From the NCBI RefSeq assembly GCF_025024155.1, contig NW_026251728.1, forward strand, positions 1-64,000: DNA of 64,000 nucleotides. Direction: 5' to 3'. Shown in pieces: positions 11,832-22,359 of this stretch. This stretch comes from Gamsiella multidivaricata. Its lineage: Eukaryota; Mortierellomycota; Mortierellomycetes; Mortierellales; Mortierellaceae. A model generated the notes under the pieces. The model did not search any database, was not told where the DNA came from, and saw only the letters and a list, made by a program, of their open reading frames with translations. Each line of letters starts with the position of its first letter. The stretch's first letter is position 1. The position numbers were made by a program, and so were the translations under genes.

Positions 11832-13897
11832 TAGATCCAACTAAATTTGCAAGTATCAATGACTGGTACCGCCGAAGACGTTTAATTTCTTCAGGGAGTA
11901 TATTCCCTTGTTCAGTGAAGTCGCAGAGCCTTTGGACGCGCTTCGTAATCGAACTGAGCCATTCACTCTGAATGAGGAACAATTACAATCATTCAATACG
12001 CTGAAAAATCTATTGACACATGCACCAATACTGTCATTCCCCGGTTTTAGCAAACCATTTTACGTTGCAACAGATGCCTCAGATGTTGGCATCGGTGCTG
12101 TCTTATACCAACTACCTCGCGGTAAAGAGCACCCGAAGAACGTCAATTATATTTCCTTCATGGCACGCTCTCTACAAGAGAGAACGCAAATACAGTGCCG
12201 CCAAGAAAGAACTACTTGCAATCGTGTTTGCTCTGAATAAATGAATAAATTCCACTACTATCTGCGGGGAAGATATTTTGATCTGATACTCAGACCACCG
12301 TGCATTGACATTCATACATTCTCAGCAGAATCTTAATCCAATGATGACCGCTTGGCAGGATACCATCCTGAATTATTCCTTCACGGTTCACTACCGACCG
12401 GGTTTTCTGAATATTCTACCGGACGCTTTGTCACGTCTATTTCCGGTCAAAATCCCAAAGTAGTGTTCATCGAATACAGAAGAGCACAAAAGAGCTCTTG
12501 CCTACATGCATATCCTACAGAATGAGGAAGCAGAAAGAGAATTAGTACCTGAAAAAGGACAGGGAAGAAAACATGCACAAAGCGCATGCAATGGGTCATC
12601 TTGGCACAAATGCTATGGTGAAATCAATCCATCAAGAAGGGAAAATCTGGCTCCACATGACCAATGACTGTTTGAATTTCATAAAACGGTGTCGATAATG
12701 CCAACGTGTAAATATCGCGCGTAAAGGCTATCACCCAATGAAGGCAATTCATGCACACTTACCTGGGGAGCACATCGCCATCGTCATTGCAGGCCCTCTC
12801 GAAGAGTCTGGGGACAAAAATGTCTTTTTGTTGGTTATAGTCGATGTTTTTACTCGGTTTGTATTGCTGGATGCATTACCAGACAAATCTGCATATACGG
12901 TCGGAAAGGCTTTATTTAAAAGATTTGCTGATATTGGTTCCCCTCGCGTGTTGCAATCTGATAACGGAAAAGAATCCGTAAATGAGTTGATCCGTATCAT
13001 GACCACCCAAATGTACATTGATCATCGATTAATAACACCATACCATCCAAGGGGAAACGGAGTGGCAGAAAAACATGTCAAGACAACATGCAATATGATT
13101 CGCAAAGAAGTCAAAGGAAATCATCGACAATGGGATCGACACATTCCATTTGTCCAATTGGCTGCCAATACGCGAACCGTTAGTTTTCACAATTCATCTC
13201 CGCTCTCATTATTCTTCGCGCGCAAAGCTAATGGTTTCTCTAACTACACCGACGAAGAAGGCAGACTCATCAATAAAGAAGAGCTGCTTGAACGTCTAAA
13301 ATATATGACCGATATCGTGTTTCCCGCCATCAGAAAGAAATCTAAGGCGAAACAGCAAAAATGATCGAACGATTCAATGCAACAGTGTTGTATAAAGAAT
13401 TCCCAGATGGAGCAAAACTAATGACTCTTGGTCCAATTAAAGGAGGTAAACTCACTCCACGATATGAAAGACCATATACAGTGGTAGGACGCACTTCACA
13501 TGGCTCATATATCCTTAAAGACGGAACAGGAGCCTTTTTAGGATGTCATTATGCCCCATCTCAGCTCAAGCTTGTGCTGGACGATTTTGAGGACACTGAC
13601 GCCTATGAAGTGGGAAAAACCGTTGATCACAGGGCTAATACAATCACGCCTCACACAAATGAATATTTGATCAAATGAAAAGCCTATTCCTCTGATGACA
13701 ATACATGAGAACCTGAAGATCATTTTATTGAACGACGATGCATCGGTGACTATTGGGCTGAGTATCATGCCGCGCAACAAAAGCCAAATAAGCGACCATA
13801 CGATCACACGGCAACAGGCATCCCTGGCCGGCCATCCACGCGGCGCAAACGATCTCAAGCACACGTTCATAGCCAATATCTACTGCACAAGAGATAA
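11832..13897 (+). pseudogene. Ty3/gypsy chromovirus pol fragment (RT end, RNase H, integrase, chromodomain)
   Basis: Pol-like sequence starts abruptly after the pogo end: FREYIPLFSEVAEPLDALRN is the end of reverse transcriptase, followed by RNase H (PFYVATDASDVGIGAVLYQ; later LNPMMTAWQDTILNYSFTVH with YRPG...LPDALSRLFP). Integrase follows at about 12570-13670, with an HHCC-like zinc finger and the DDE core: Asp in VIVDVFTRF, Asp in VLQSDNGKE, Glu in NGVAEKHV. A chromodomain closes it (NEYLIK-KAYSSDDNT-EPEDHF), where both dashes are TGA stops (13676 and 13706) at positions normally Trp. Frameshifts near 12180-12240 and stops near 12460 and 12695 also break it. Gag, protease and most of RT are missing; no LTR was recognised. 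A dead element, 5'-truncated where the pogo copy abuts it. Confidence 0.9.
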
Positions 13898-14065
13898 CTA
13901 AATGCGGAAATATCATAATCAAAATAAATACTTGAAGTTTAGGTTCACCGTATATTGAACGCGAAATTTAGTATCCAAAATAATGGGCCAGGTTGGATTC
14001 TACGCTATATACTATTGTTGATATTGAATATTGAACATGGGGTAGATCATATATGTTTGATACTT

Positions 14066-14572
14066 TTAAAAAGTGCGCAAGTCATCTCCGACAATAGACT
14101 TGGCAATTGACATAGCTCCGTCAGCGTAGGCAAACTTGTCGGCATACGCTCCGTACTTCTTGACCAAAGATCCGAGAGTAGTCATGGCCTCACTACCTTC
14201 AGCAACTGAGGTGAATCGGTGCTGGAATGGCTTGTAGCTGGGGTTCAAGAAGACCAAGAATCGGAAGGTTTGCTCGTTGTTTTGGCCATACTTGAACTCG
14301 TTGGTAACAGTCAGCTCATAAGATGGGAGGATGTTTTCCCAGTCATCGGGGTTGGCGGGGATCTCATGGCACAGCTTTTGGAAATCTTTGATTCTTCCGA
14401 ACTCGACAGCAACGAACCCGGCACTTTCGTCCTTGAGGCACTTGAATGGGATAAAGACAAACTCGACAGCCTTTTCTTGACCGAAATCTTGAGACCACTT
14501 CACGAACTTGCGATCACCGACGTACTTCTTGATATCGTTGATTTGAATTTTGTCACCGAGGGCTACGACCAT
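14066..14572 (-). CDS. Unrecognised intact 168-aa protein, left copy
   Basis: Uninterrupted 168-codon frame without introns; mirror image of 22962-23468 and identical in protein. I do not recognise the family. The protein starts MVVALGDKIQINDIKKYVGD, has no signal peptide or membrane segment, alternates short hydrophobic and charged stretches suggesting a beta-rich globular fold (KAVEFVFIPFKCLKD, TFRFLVFLNPSYKPF), and ends in a helical stretch (YADGAMSIAKSIVGDDL). Codons strongly prefer C or G at the third position, as in well-expressed fungal genes. A TATA box lies about 100 bp upstream (14672-14679) and the 5' leader is CA-rich with repeated tracts. It is the only open gene in the arm, surrounded by dead elements, which suggests selection or recent arrival. 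Confidence 0.8.
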   Translation of the reverse strand: MVVALGDKIQINDIKKYVGDRKFVKWSQDFGQEKAVEFVFIPFKCLKDESAGFVAVEFGRIKDFQKLCHEIPANPDDWENILPSYELTVTNEFKYGQNNEQTFRFLVFLNPSYKPFQHRFTSVAEGSEAMTTLGSLVKKYGAYADKFAYADGAMSIAKSIVGDDLRTF

Positions 14573-14671
14573 TTTTGTTGATTTTGTTGGATAGGTGCTT
14601 GTAGTGGTATTGAGAGAGGGAGATGTTGTTGAATGATGGAGATGTTGTTGAACGATGGCAATATTTTGTTG

Positions 14672-14679
14672 TATTTATA
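14672..14679 (-). promoter_or_regulatory. TATA box of the left 168-aa gene
   Basis: TATAAATA on the minus strand, about 100 bp before the ATG at 14572. Between them lies a CA-rich leader with a direct repeat containing TTCAACAACATCTCC, typical of strong fungal 5' leaders. Upstream come three 166-bp tandem repeats. Confidence 0.65.
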
Positions 14680-14684
14680 CCTGT

Positions 14685-15174
14685 CAATGGTCAAGCAAGC
14701 TTACAAAGGATCGAGTCTAGGTTGTGTAGATAATGATGAGGAATAGAGCTATGCCTTGCTTTGACCGTGATCCTAGACGCGAATGGGTGCAAGTTGTTTC
14801 CACGCCCCGTGGAAAGTATGTATGCTACTTCGACATGATGCATTGGCCAACAATGGTCAAGTGAGCTTACAAAGGGTCGAGTCTAGATCGTGTAGATAAT
14901 AATGAGGGATCGGGCTATGCCCTTCTTTAACCATGGTTCTAGACACGAGTGGGTGAAAGTTGTTCCCATATCCCACGGAAAGTATGCATGCTACTTCGAC
15001 ATGATGCATTGACAAACAATGGTCAAGCGAGCTTATAAAGGATCGGGTCTAGATCGTGTAGATCATGATGAGGGATTGAGCTATGCCTTTGACCGTGATC
15101 CTAGGTGCGAGTAGGTGCAAGTTGTTTCCATATCCCGCGGAAAGTATGCATGCTACTTCGGCATGATGCACGGT
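14685..15174. repeat. Three 166-bp tandem repeats upstream of the 168-aa gene (left arm)
   Basis: Copies start at 14685, 14851 and 15017, exactly 166 bp apart, each beginning CAATGGTCAAG; the third is slightly shortened. Conserved blocks include GTCTAGATCGTGTAGAT, a GGAAAGTATGCATGCTACTT block and CGACATGATGCA. Copies differ by scattered substitutions, so they are older than the arm duplication. Their place directly upstream of the TATA box suggests a multimerised promoter or enhancer element. Confidence 0.85.
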
Positions 15175-16256
15175 CATGATATTACCATTGGTGTGCCTCT
15201 CTTTGAAAGCAAAGGGAGATGAAAAAAAAAATCATGCATGAACCAATAAAAATGAGCTCTTATTTTATCTTTAGTTTTGAGGGTGGGTATAACACTAAAG
15301 TGTTGTGGAGAAATAAAGTAATGACCCTCATCTAAAGCTTAATTGAGGGTCATGGTATGCAGGGATGAACAGTAGCCTCGGATAACCAATCAGCAACGAG
15401 TTTTCTTATTGAAATAAGCAGCCTTCTGACGTTTATTTCAAGTTTTAATCTTCTTCCTACCATGACGCGTCTTGACCTAGGCTATTTGTTTTCTTTCGCT
15501 TGTTGTACCGTCTCTCACGACGAATGCCGGGTCGACGAGCTGTTGGGTTGAACCGTCGAAATGGCATATAAAGTGGAAGGAGGCAAAGAACAAGATACAC
15601 AGACTGACTTTTTTTACTGACCCTGCGGGCATCGCATTCACTATTTTTTTGTTCCCATGGACAGGACATTACGACCATGGCTCGCATGCTTCTGCCATGA
15701 CATGGATTATAAACTGATCACTAGATTTCATAAATCTGTTTATCGGCTACTTGTTTCTTGCAGCCAATAAACGTCGATTAGCAGAAATATCAATAAACAG
15801 AAGCTTTAAAGAACTGAGGGCGCCTAGTTTAAAGAATGACAATTTTGCACAACCTTTCTCCTCTCAGGCTGGGACCAAACTCGACCCTTTACTATAAAAT
15901 CGCATTTTTCCTCGAGAAAAAAATCTCAAGTTGAAAATTGGCTGTAGAACGAGCCTTTGCGCGTGCAAAAAAATATAAAATATAAAATATAAAAAATGCC
16001 CCTGAACGCTACGTGCGCCTGGGCCATGTTGAATAATAAAAAAAAAAGTTACGTGCGCTGTCTCCGTACATCATTCATCTCTCGCCTGTGTATTCTGTCT
16101 CCACGCGTCGCTCCTTCTCCTATCATTGCCTCACCAACCCCTCTCTTACGCCAATCCTCGCTTAACCGTCTCTTGCACTCATCCATTCGTTGTCCGTCAT
16201 CCTACGCCTGTACTATAACCTCTTCAGCTTAATAAACACCCCCCTATTTCAGTCAG
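15175..16256. other. Inner part of the left arm, no gene recognised
   Basis: AT-rich sequence with small inverted repeats: aacact/agtgtt at 15291-15304, and the 10-bp pair atgaccctca (15321-15330) and tgagggtcat (15344-15353). A frame of 76 codons on the minus strand at 15457-15687 and one of 78 codons on the plus strand at 15996-16232 exist, but neither resembles a known protein. TATAAAA-like tracts lie near 15971-15994. The arm ends with tatttcagtcag, shared with the other arm. Confidence 0.55.
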
Positions 16257-19150
16257 GCGCGTGGCCCACTTCTATGATGCCGGAGGGCTGGCGTCTGCTG
16301 TTGCCTTATGGAAGGATAACATCTAGAAGCGACAGTACACCAAGACTCTTATTTCAGTTGCTATTGACTTGGTCGTCCACTATGCCGCCATAGAGCTCAA
16401 AAGGATTGCGAAAGCAAAAGCTCTGCGACTGCCACCCTCCGAGATGACAGCGGAGAAGACAACGGACTTTACTCCCGAGTTCATTACAGAGCGCTTTCAG
16501 AAGCATGCTCCGAATTTTTTGTCGCTACTGAACGGTCTTGCGCGAGTGAACGGTCCTGCTGAAGAGAATGCTCCTGCCGAAGAGGGTTGTCGCGCGCCAC
16601 GAGCTACGGCACTGCCACAGCGGCGCTTGACAAGTGATCGATCGACTCTTGGCAGCCATTGAACTACCCTTGGTAACGCATATGATCGTTACACGAGGCA
16701 AATAGAAATATATAGTTCTGAATCTGTTTTATTCCTTATCTAGTAACTTGAATACAATCCTAAGCTTATCCTATCACTTCTTCCTTGACACTTAAATAAT
16801 TGCCACTATTTGTCCGTATCCGCCTTGCTTAAGAAAAAGGTCATCTTGACTGTGAATAAGCATAGGTTCATGCCAAGGATGCTCCTGCCGAAGAAGACGG
16901 TCCTGCAGAGAACGATTCTGCGGAAGAGAACAAGGCCACGACTATGAAGCCAGAAGCTGTAGTCACCGCGATCGCGAGTATGTTGCATTTCCTTTGCAAC
17001 CGTCATGCGAACTACCTTCAGTTCCTTACAGGACTCTTTTTATATGGGAATGGTACCGCTCGGACTGTCATCGGCGTTCTCTCCAAAATTGGCCTGACTG
17101 TATCTCACCAAACGATCCATCGAACACTGTAAGCACTGTCCAACGATGCGTCTACTAAAGCGAGAGAAGCAGCCGTTACCAAACAATTTAATATCGTGTA
17201 CGACAACATCAACATTGCATTCCGCAAGCACGACCAAAGGCTTTTCAATCAGGACTCGTCCGACAATGGAACGATTGCAACTCTCATCGTATCGGACGTT
17301 GCTGCTGAGGAACAGCTGGAGACCAATTCTGCGAGACGCCTATCCTTCGACGACCTCTTACCCAGATGGCACCAAAACATCGCTATGTTCCAAGCTTTCC
17401 GCTTCCACTTGGTTGGGGGTTTACAACGACGTGTCGAAGCCCTCAAGAACTGCTCATGGCCCACCCCAACAATCCAACTTCTGCCGGTCGATGCGATCAA
17501 AACTTACCCGTTGTCTTTGATGCAAATTAACCAGGCGACTGTCCAGGGAAACAAGGATATTGCAACAGTAGTCGTCATAGCATATATATTCATGCACTGC
17601 AAATATTATTAAAAGTGGTTCTTTCTCCACTCCCTCTCGTCTTGTTACAGGTATTCTTGAGACGATTATGGAGACTGAGCTTCAACTGCCACTGAGCTGG
17701 TTTGATGGAAGGTGGATACTTATCGCAGGGGACCAGCTTACAACAGCCAGAATTCGCTCCTTGAAGAATCAGCGCTGGGATGACATTTCGACCTATCATC
17801 GACATGAATATGCAATTCCAATAATGCAGTTATTCCATCTGCAGATGTTGTTGGGCGCCACCATTCTTCGCCACCACTATGGCTCGGCCGCAACGTCAGG
17901 GTCAATAGCGCCCAATGCGCCATTGCTGAATTGAAAGCGTGTCAGCCTTGATAAGCTCGACTTTCATGCAACAGATGAGTTACTTCGCCGCTCTTTTGAT
18001 GCGATAGCTTTGAGAGTATGGGAGGTTATATTAGAGTACGATAACCTGAGCGAATACCGGCACAACGGCACAGAAGCAGAGGTCCTCGACTTTGTTGGCT
18101 CCAAAATTAACGCCATCCTCGAGCGCTTTATCATAGAGGGCAACCAAGAACAACTTGCTGACGTTGCTTCAAGAAACGCTGCCCTATTCCTCAGAGACAT
18201 GACGCTGTACATCGAGCTTGCCTCAGCTATCAATTGCGGCGATACCGGACGCCTGGAGAACGCCATCAAGTACATTACTCTCATTTTTTCACGCCGGCTC
18301 CACCAAGAACTATGCCAATGAGCTATTGCTTATGCACATTGGCTTCCATCACTCCTGGTCCCCGCAAACGAAGCGCGCCGTATTGTCATTTATGCTGGTG
18401 AACCCTACTGGGAAGGAAGGCCGATTTACTCCAACATATCTTTACCAGGAGCACTACCACCACTCAGTGCCAATCCTTTATCAAGAGCATAGCGCCTCTG
18501 AGACTACGACATATAAGTCGCGTCCCTTATTAAATATTCTCCAGTATTTAAGGCACGGCTCGTGCACTATTAAAGAGTACCTTGTTTTTCACAGATTTAT
18601 TTTCCACACACTTCGCAAGTACAACAACTTAAAGACCAAGGAAATTCATGGCTTGAGGGGACGTAGTGCAAACTGGGGGACAATGGGAAGAGCAGTTTCA
18701 ACCAACATTAGGACCTTTGATCAAATCGGAAAAGAGTTTCAAAAGGCGCGGGGTATAACTCCCGCTGGCACCAACCATACGACAGTGTCAGACACCAATG
18801 ACATTAACGCAATACTGCAGATGATCCAGGAGAATAGTATCCTAGGCAATGGTATTCAGCCGCTCCCGGATATCGAGGGAGTGAATGATCTGTTTGAGGA
18901 TAGCATGGTGGAGCTGATGAGAAATGAATATCTAGAGAGTTTTATCGAGCGCAACACTCGTCTCCGGCAAGAAACTGAGAGTGATGGAAGAGCAAGTCCC
19001 ATGTCGACGGACGATGAAATAAACAGCGAGATGGACTATGGGATGGATGCTGAGGTGGACAAAAGCATGGATGATCAGATAGATAATGAGGTGGGGTGGA
19101 ATGGTATAGAGTTCGGCATCGATGATTATGTTCAGGTTACTGCAGAATAA
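16257..19150 (+). pseudogene. DUF6589-type fungal protein, broken and 5'-truncated
   Basis: Sequence related to the fungal DUF6589 family runs across the unique centre. Recognisable blocks are IGVLSKIGLTVSHQTIHRTL, FNIVYDNINIAFRKHDQR and FDGRWILIAGDQLTTARIRS (about 17690-17750), then KNYANELLLMHIGFHHSWS and MLVNPTGKEGRF, and a C-terminal acidic tail ending 19150. It starts in mid-coding sequence exactly at the arm junction. A stop after the HRTL block (17130-17132), stops near 16325 and 17932, frame changes near 18280-18320 and a non-matching stretch at about 16660-16870 break the frame; some gaps may be introns (one acceptor is likely at 17650). Family function is unknown; members often lie near RecQ-like helicases and mobile elements. 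Confidence 0.75.
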
Positions 19151-19525
19151 AAACGTATTTATTTTCACCCGATACCCTTTTTATAACACGTAGTCTTCAG
19201 CTTTTAACACACTGATGAGGTGTGGCGGCGACTGTGGATCGGTGGAGAGGATAACTGTGGTAGAGCGTTGCTAATTAGTCTGATAGATTCGCAGAGTCAA
19301 TTGACTCGAGAGACAAATTGTTATAAGATAAAATAAAAAGTATTTATTTTTTCACCTATGCGCTGCTGATCAGTTTTTTTTTTTTGGAAATCCATGGCGG
19401 TCTTGACCCTGAAACGACATTGTGAGGCCTGAAGTGCTCCTTGTGTTGGTGGTTGTTTCCTTTGACGTTGTCGTTTAAGAGTCTGTTGCTCGTGTTGCTC
19501 CAATTGCTCCAATTGCTCCAGTTGC
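19151..19525. other. Gap between the two converging broken genes
   Basis: Short AT-rich stretch carrying the 3' ends of the DUF6589 relic (plus strand) and the RecQ relic (minus strand). It has a T-run at about 19374-19385 and the start of the CTG/TTG-rich tract. No gene seen. Confidence 0.5.
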
Positions 19526-19559
19526 TCAATCAGTTGCCGCTTTGGTTGCTGCTGTAGTT

Positions 19560-19617
19560 GCTGTTGCTGTTGCTGTTGCTGTTACTGTTGCTGTTACTGT
19601 TGCTGTTGCTGTTCCTT
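19560..19617. repeat. CTG/CTA-rich trinucleotide tract
   Basis: Imperfect (CTGTTG)n tract within the 3' part of the RecQ-like relic. In the relic's frame it encodes alternating Thr-Ala and Thr-Val; in another frame it would read as polyglutamine with stops. Confidence 0.8.
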
Positions 19618-19760
19618 TTGGCAGTTTTCCCGCAATGCAATTTCCCATTCGCTCGGTAGCAGTCGTTTGAGCTCTAGCATGCGTTGTTTGAATTCTTTGA
19701 GCCACTGATTTAGCTGTTGGCGGTTCTAGTGCTGGTATCTGCAGCGTTGTGTATGGCGAG

Positions 19761-19997
19761 CCTTGTCTGAGGTCTATCCTGCTCTGCACTCCGACTAATG
19801 CTGGTGCTGGCGTTGGTGCTGGTGCTGATACTGGTATGTGCGGCATTGTATTTGGCAAACCTTGTCTGAGGTCTATCCTGCTCTGCACTCCGACTAATGC
19901 TGGTGCTGGCGTTGGTGCTGGTGCTGATACTGGTATGTGCGGCATTGTATTTGGCAAACCTTGTCTGAGGTCTATCCTTTTCAATCCTGACGGCCTT
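19761..19997. repeat. 99-bp tandem repeat, about 2.4 copies
   Basis: Units start at 19761, 19860 and 19959, each with ccttgtctgaggtctatcct. In the RecQ-like relic they encode a 33-residue unit starting RIDLRQGLPNTMPHIPVSA. The period is a multiple of three, so the repeat grew while in coding sequence. Confidence 0.85.
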
Positions 19998-21290
19998 TCA
20001 GATCTGATTGTTGTATTCAGCTCCAAGAGCCTGATGCTGAGAATCCATCCGACTACAGGCTTCAGTGGCTCCCAACGAATGATTTCAGGGAGACTCGTTA
20101 CCTTGACGACAGCGGTGCTTGAGGCTGCTAGCTTGTCCGTCATTGAATCAGGCATCACACTGCCCAAGCCCATTAGATGGCAGCGATCCCTGTAGAAAAA
20201 ATTGAAAGCGTCAAGCCTCCAAGTCTTGATCACCTTCAATGCGCGAGCCTTCTCTGCTCCTATCCGTAGTGGTGGCCGATCTTTCCTAATTTTACTGGCC
20301 TCCGCAAAATTCCCGTTTTCGTGACAAAACCGGGGCTACATATGTCGCAACAGTTGTCTACATCCTGGCGTTGGTTGTTGAAATACGAATTCAAATATCT
20401 GCGTCGACAGGTGCTCGAGGTGACATATTTTTTGAGTGCCGGTTCAATCGACTGGATATCACATCGTGGCACAATAAGAATCCCGGACCCAGAAATATGC
20501 GGATCGCGCGCCACTCGACCAAGTCATTGAACAAGGGTCGAGATATTATTGGAATATCCATACTGGAAGACGCGGACAACGTCACTGATATCGCATCCCA
20601 TTCCTGCGCTGAAAGGCGACGATGTATTTGACGTTGATCCTGTCATTGCCGACGTTAACGACCTCAACGTTCTTGAAATACAACGTGCTGATGACTGTCG
20701 AAAGAAAGGCAGGTGGTAAAGTGGTCGAGATCGCAAGAAAACATGTTATCCGGGCGACCTTGGAACGCAATTGTCCGAGAAGTCCATAATGCTTCCTGAA
20801 TTCCAGGCCCCAGGTCCCAATACAGTGGGCTCCATGCACAACGACTGCTCGCAACCGCTTCCTCCATTCGGGTTGAGTCCAAAGACCTACGAGACTCTGG
20901 AACACAATCTCGGGAGACATAAAAACAGCCCGGAAAACCCCTTTCACCGGGTCGTCGAAAGGGATCTTCATCCCACCCTCGAGGTTGATGCTGGATATTC
21001 CTGCATCCTTGAGTTTTTGATGTTGCTAGTCTCCCAGCACCCCGAGTGGAGCAATGGCCACTATCACATCGCCCGGCAAAAGTATCAGAGGAAGAAAATA
21101 GACCAACGTCTTGCCCCACCCCGTGCCAGCAATAAGGACGCAGTCTTCGCGCTCGCCGATCTTGTCCACTACTCTAAGCTGTTCTGGCTTTGGTTGATAT
21201 CCAAAAATCTCTTGGAAACGTTGAATTGTGTTCAGAGAGGGAGTAAAGGGCTACAATATTGGTATCGCTGTTGATGGCTGACTGAAATAA

Positions 21291-22359
21291 GGGGGTGTTT
21301 ATTAAGCTGAAGAGGTTATAGTACAGGCGTAGGATGACGGACAACGAATGGATGAGTGCAAGAGACGGTTAAGCGAGGATTGGCGTAAGAGAGGGGTTGG
21401 TGAGGCAATGATAGGAGAAGGAGCGACGCGTGGAGACAGAATACACAGGCGAGAGATGAATGATGTACGGAGACAGCGCACGTAACTTTTTTTTTTATTA
21501 TTCAACATGGCCCAGGCGCACGTAGCGTTCAGGGGCATTTTTTATATTTTATATTTTATATTTTTTTGCACGCGCAAAGGCTCGTTCTACAGCCAATTTT
21601 CAACTTGAGATTTTTTTCTCGAGGAAAAATGCGATTTTATAGTAAAGGGTCGAGTTTGGTCCCAGCCTGAGAGGAGAAAGGTTGTGCAAAATTGTCATTC
21701 TTTAAACTAGGCGCCCTCAGTTCTTTAAAGCTTCTGTTTATTGATATTTCTGCTAATCGACGTTTATTGGCTGCAAGAAACAAGTAGCCGATAAACAGAT
21801 TTATGAAATCTAGTGATCAGTTTATAATCCATGTCATGGCAGAAGCATGCGAGCCATGGTCGTAATGTCCTGTCCATGGGAACAAAAAAATAGTGAATGC
21901 GATGCCCGCAGGGTCAGTAAAAAAAGTCAGTCTGTGTATCTTGTTCTTTGCCTCCTTCCACTTTATATGCCATTTCGACGGTTCAACCCAACAGCTCGTC
22001 GACCCGGCATTCGTCGTGAGAGACGGTACAACAAGCGAAAGAAAACAAATAGCCTAGGTCAAGACGCGTCATGGTAGGAAGAAGATTAAAACTTGAAATA
22101 AACGTCAGAAGGCTGCTTATTTCAATAAGAAAACTCGTTGCTGATTGGTTATCCGAGGCTACTGTTCATCCCTGCATACCATGACCCTCAATTAAGCTTT
22201 AGATGAGGGTCATTACTTTATTTCTCCACAACACTTTAGTGTTATACCCACCCTCAAAACTAAAGATAAAATAAGAGCTCATTTTTATTGGTTCATGCAT
22301 GATTTTTTTTTTCATCTCCCTTTGCTTTCAAAGAGAGGCACACCAATGGTAATATCATG
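21291..22359. other. Inner part of the right arm, no gene recognised
   Basis: Mirror of 15175-16243. Holds the inverted repeat catgaccctca/tgagggtcat at about 22180-22213 and AT-rich tracts near 21540-21563. No protein-like frame recognised. Confidence 0.5.

Larger units (their letters stand above)
9807..16256. repeat. Left arm of an 18-kb palindrome (6,450 bp)
   Basis: The reverse complement of this segment is 21278-27727. Every mirrored coordinate pair sums to 37534, with no insertion or deletion anywhere, including a homopolymer of 26 A at 10945-10970 mirrored by 26 T. Sample blocks compared base by base were identical. The only difference seen is C at 16244 opposite T (A on the plus strand at 21290), 13 bp from the inner end. 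The arm carries a pogo-like transposon, a gypsy pol fragment and the 168-aa gene. The outer end stops inside the pogo terminal inverted repeat. Confidence 0.95.
19526..21277 (-). pseudogene. RecQ-like helicase (telomere-linked-helicase type), broken and 5'-truncated
   Basis: Minus-strand sequence shows, in order, a Walker A motif GTGWGKT (21107-21127), an in-frame TAG about 30 codons later, a degenerate DEAH box (VVVHGAHCIGTWGLEFRKHY, near 20850) where the Asp-Glu pair is lost, and the RecQ zinc-binding region (STCRRRYLNSYFNNQ then NCCDICSP, near 20330-20430). After a frame change near 20280 comes a C-terminal segment (ALKVIKTWRLDAFNFFYRDR, SVMPDSMTDKLAASSTAV) with 99-bp repeats and a Thr/Ala tail. 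Loss of the DEAH acidic pair, stops and frameshifts mean no active helicase. The 5' end is cut at the arm junction. RecQ-like genes of this kind are often subtelomeric or element-borne in fungi. Confidence 0.75.

Noticed and set aside
14685..15174. Tandem repeats as a CRISPR array
   Set aside because: Units are 166 bp, contiguous without unique spacers, and the genome is eukaryotic.
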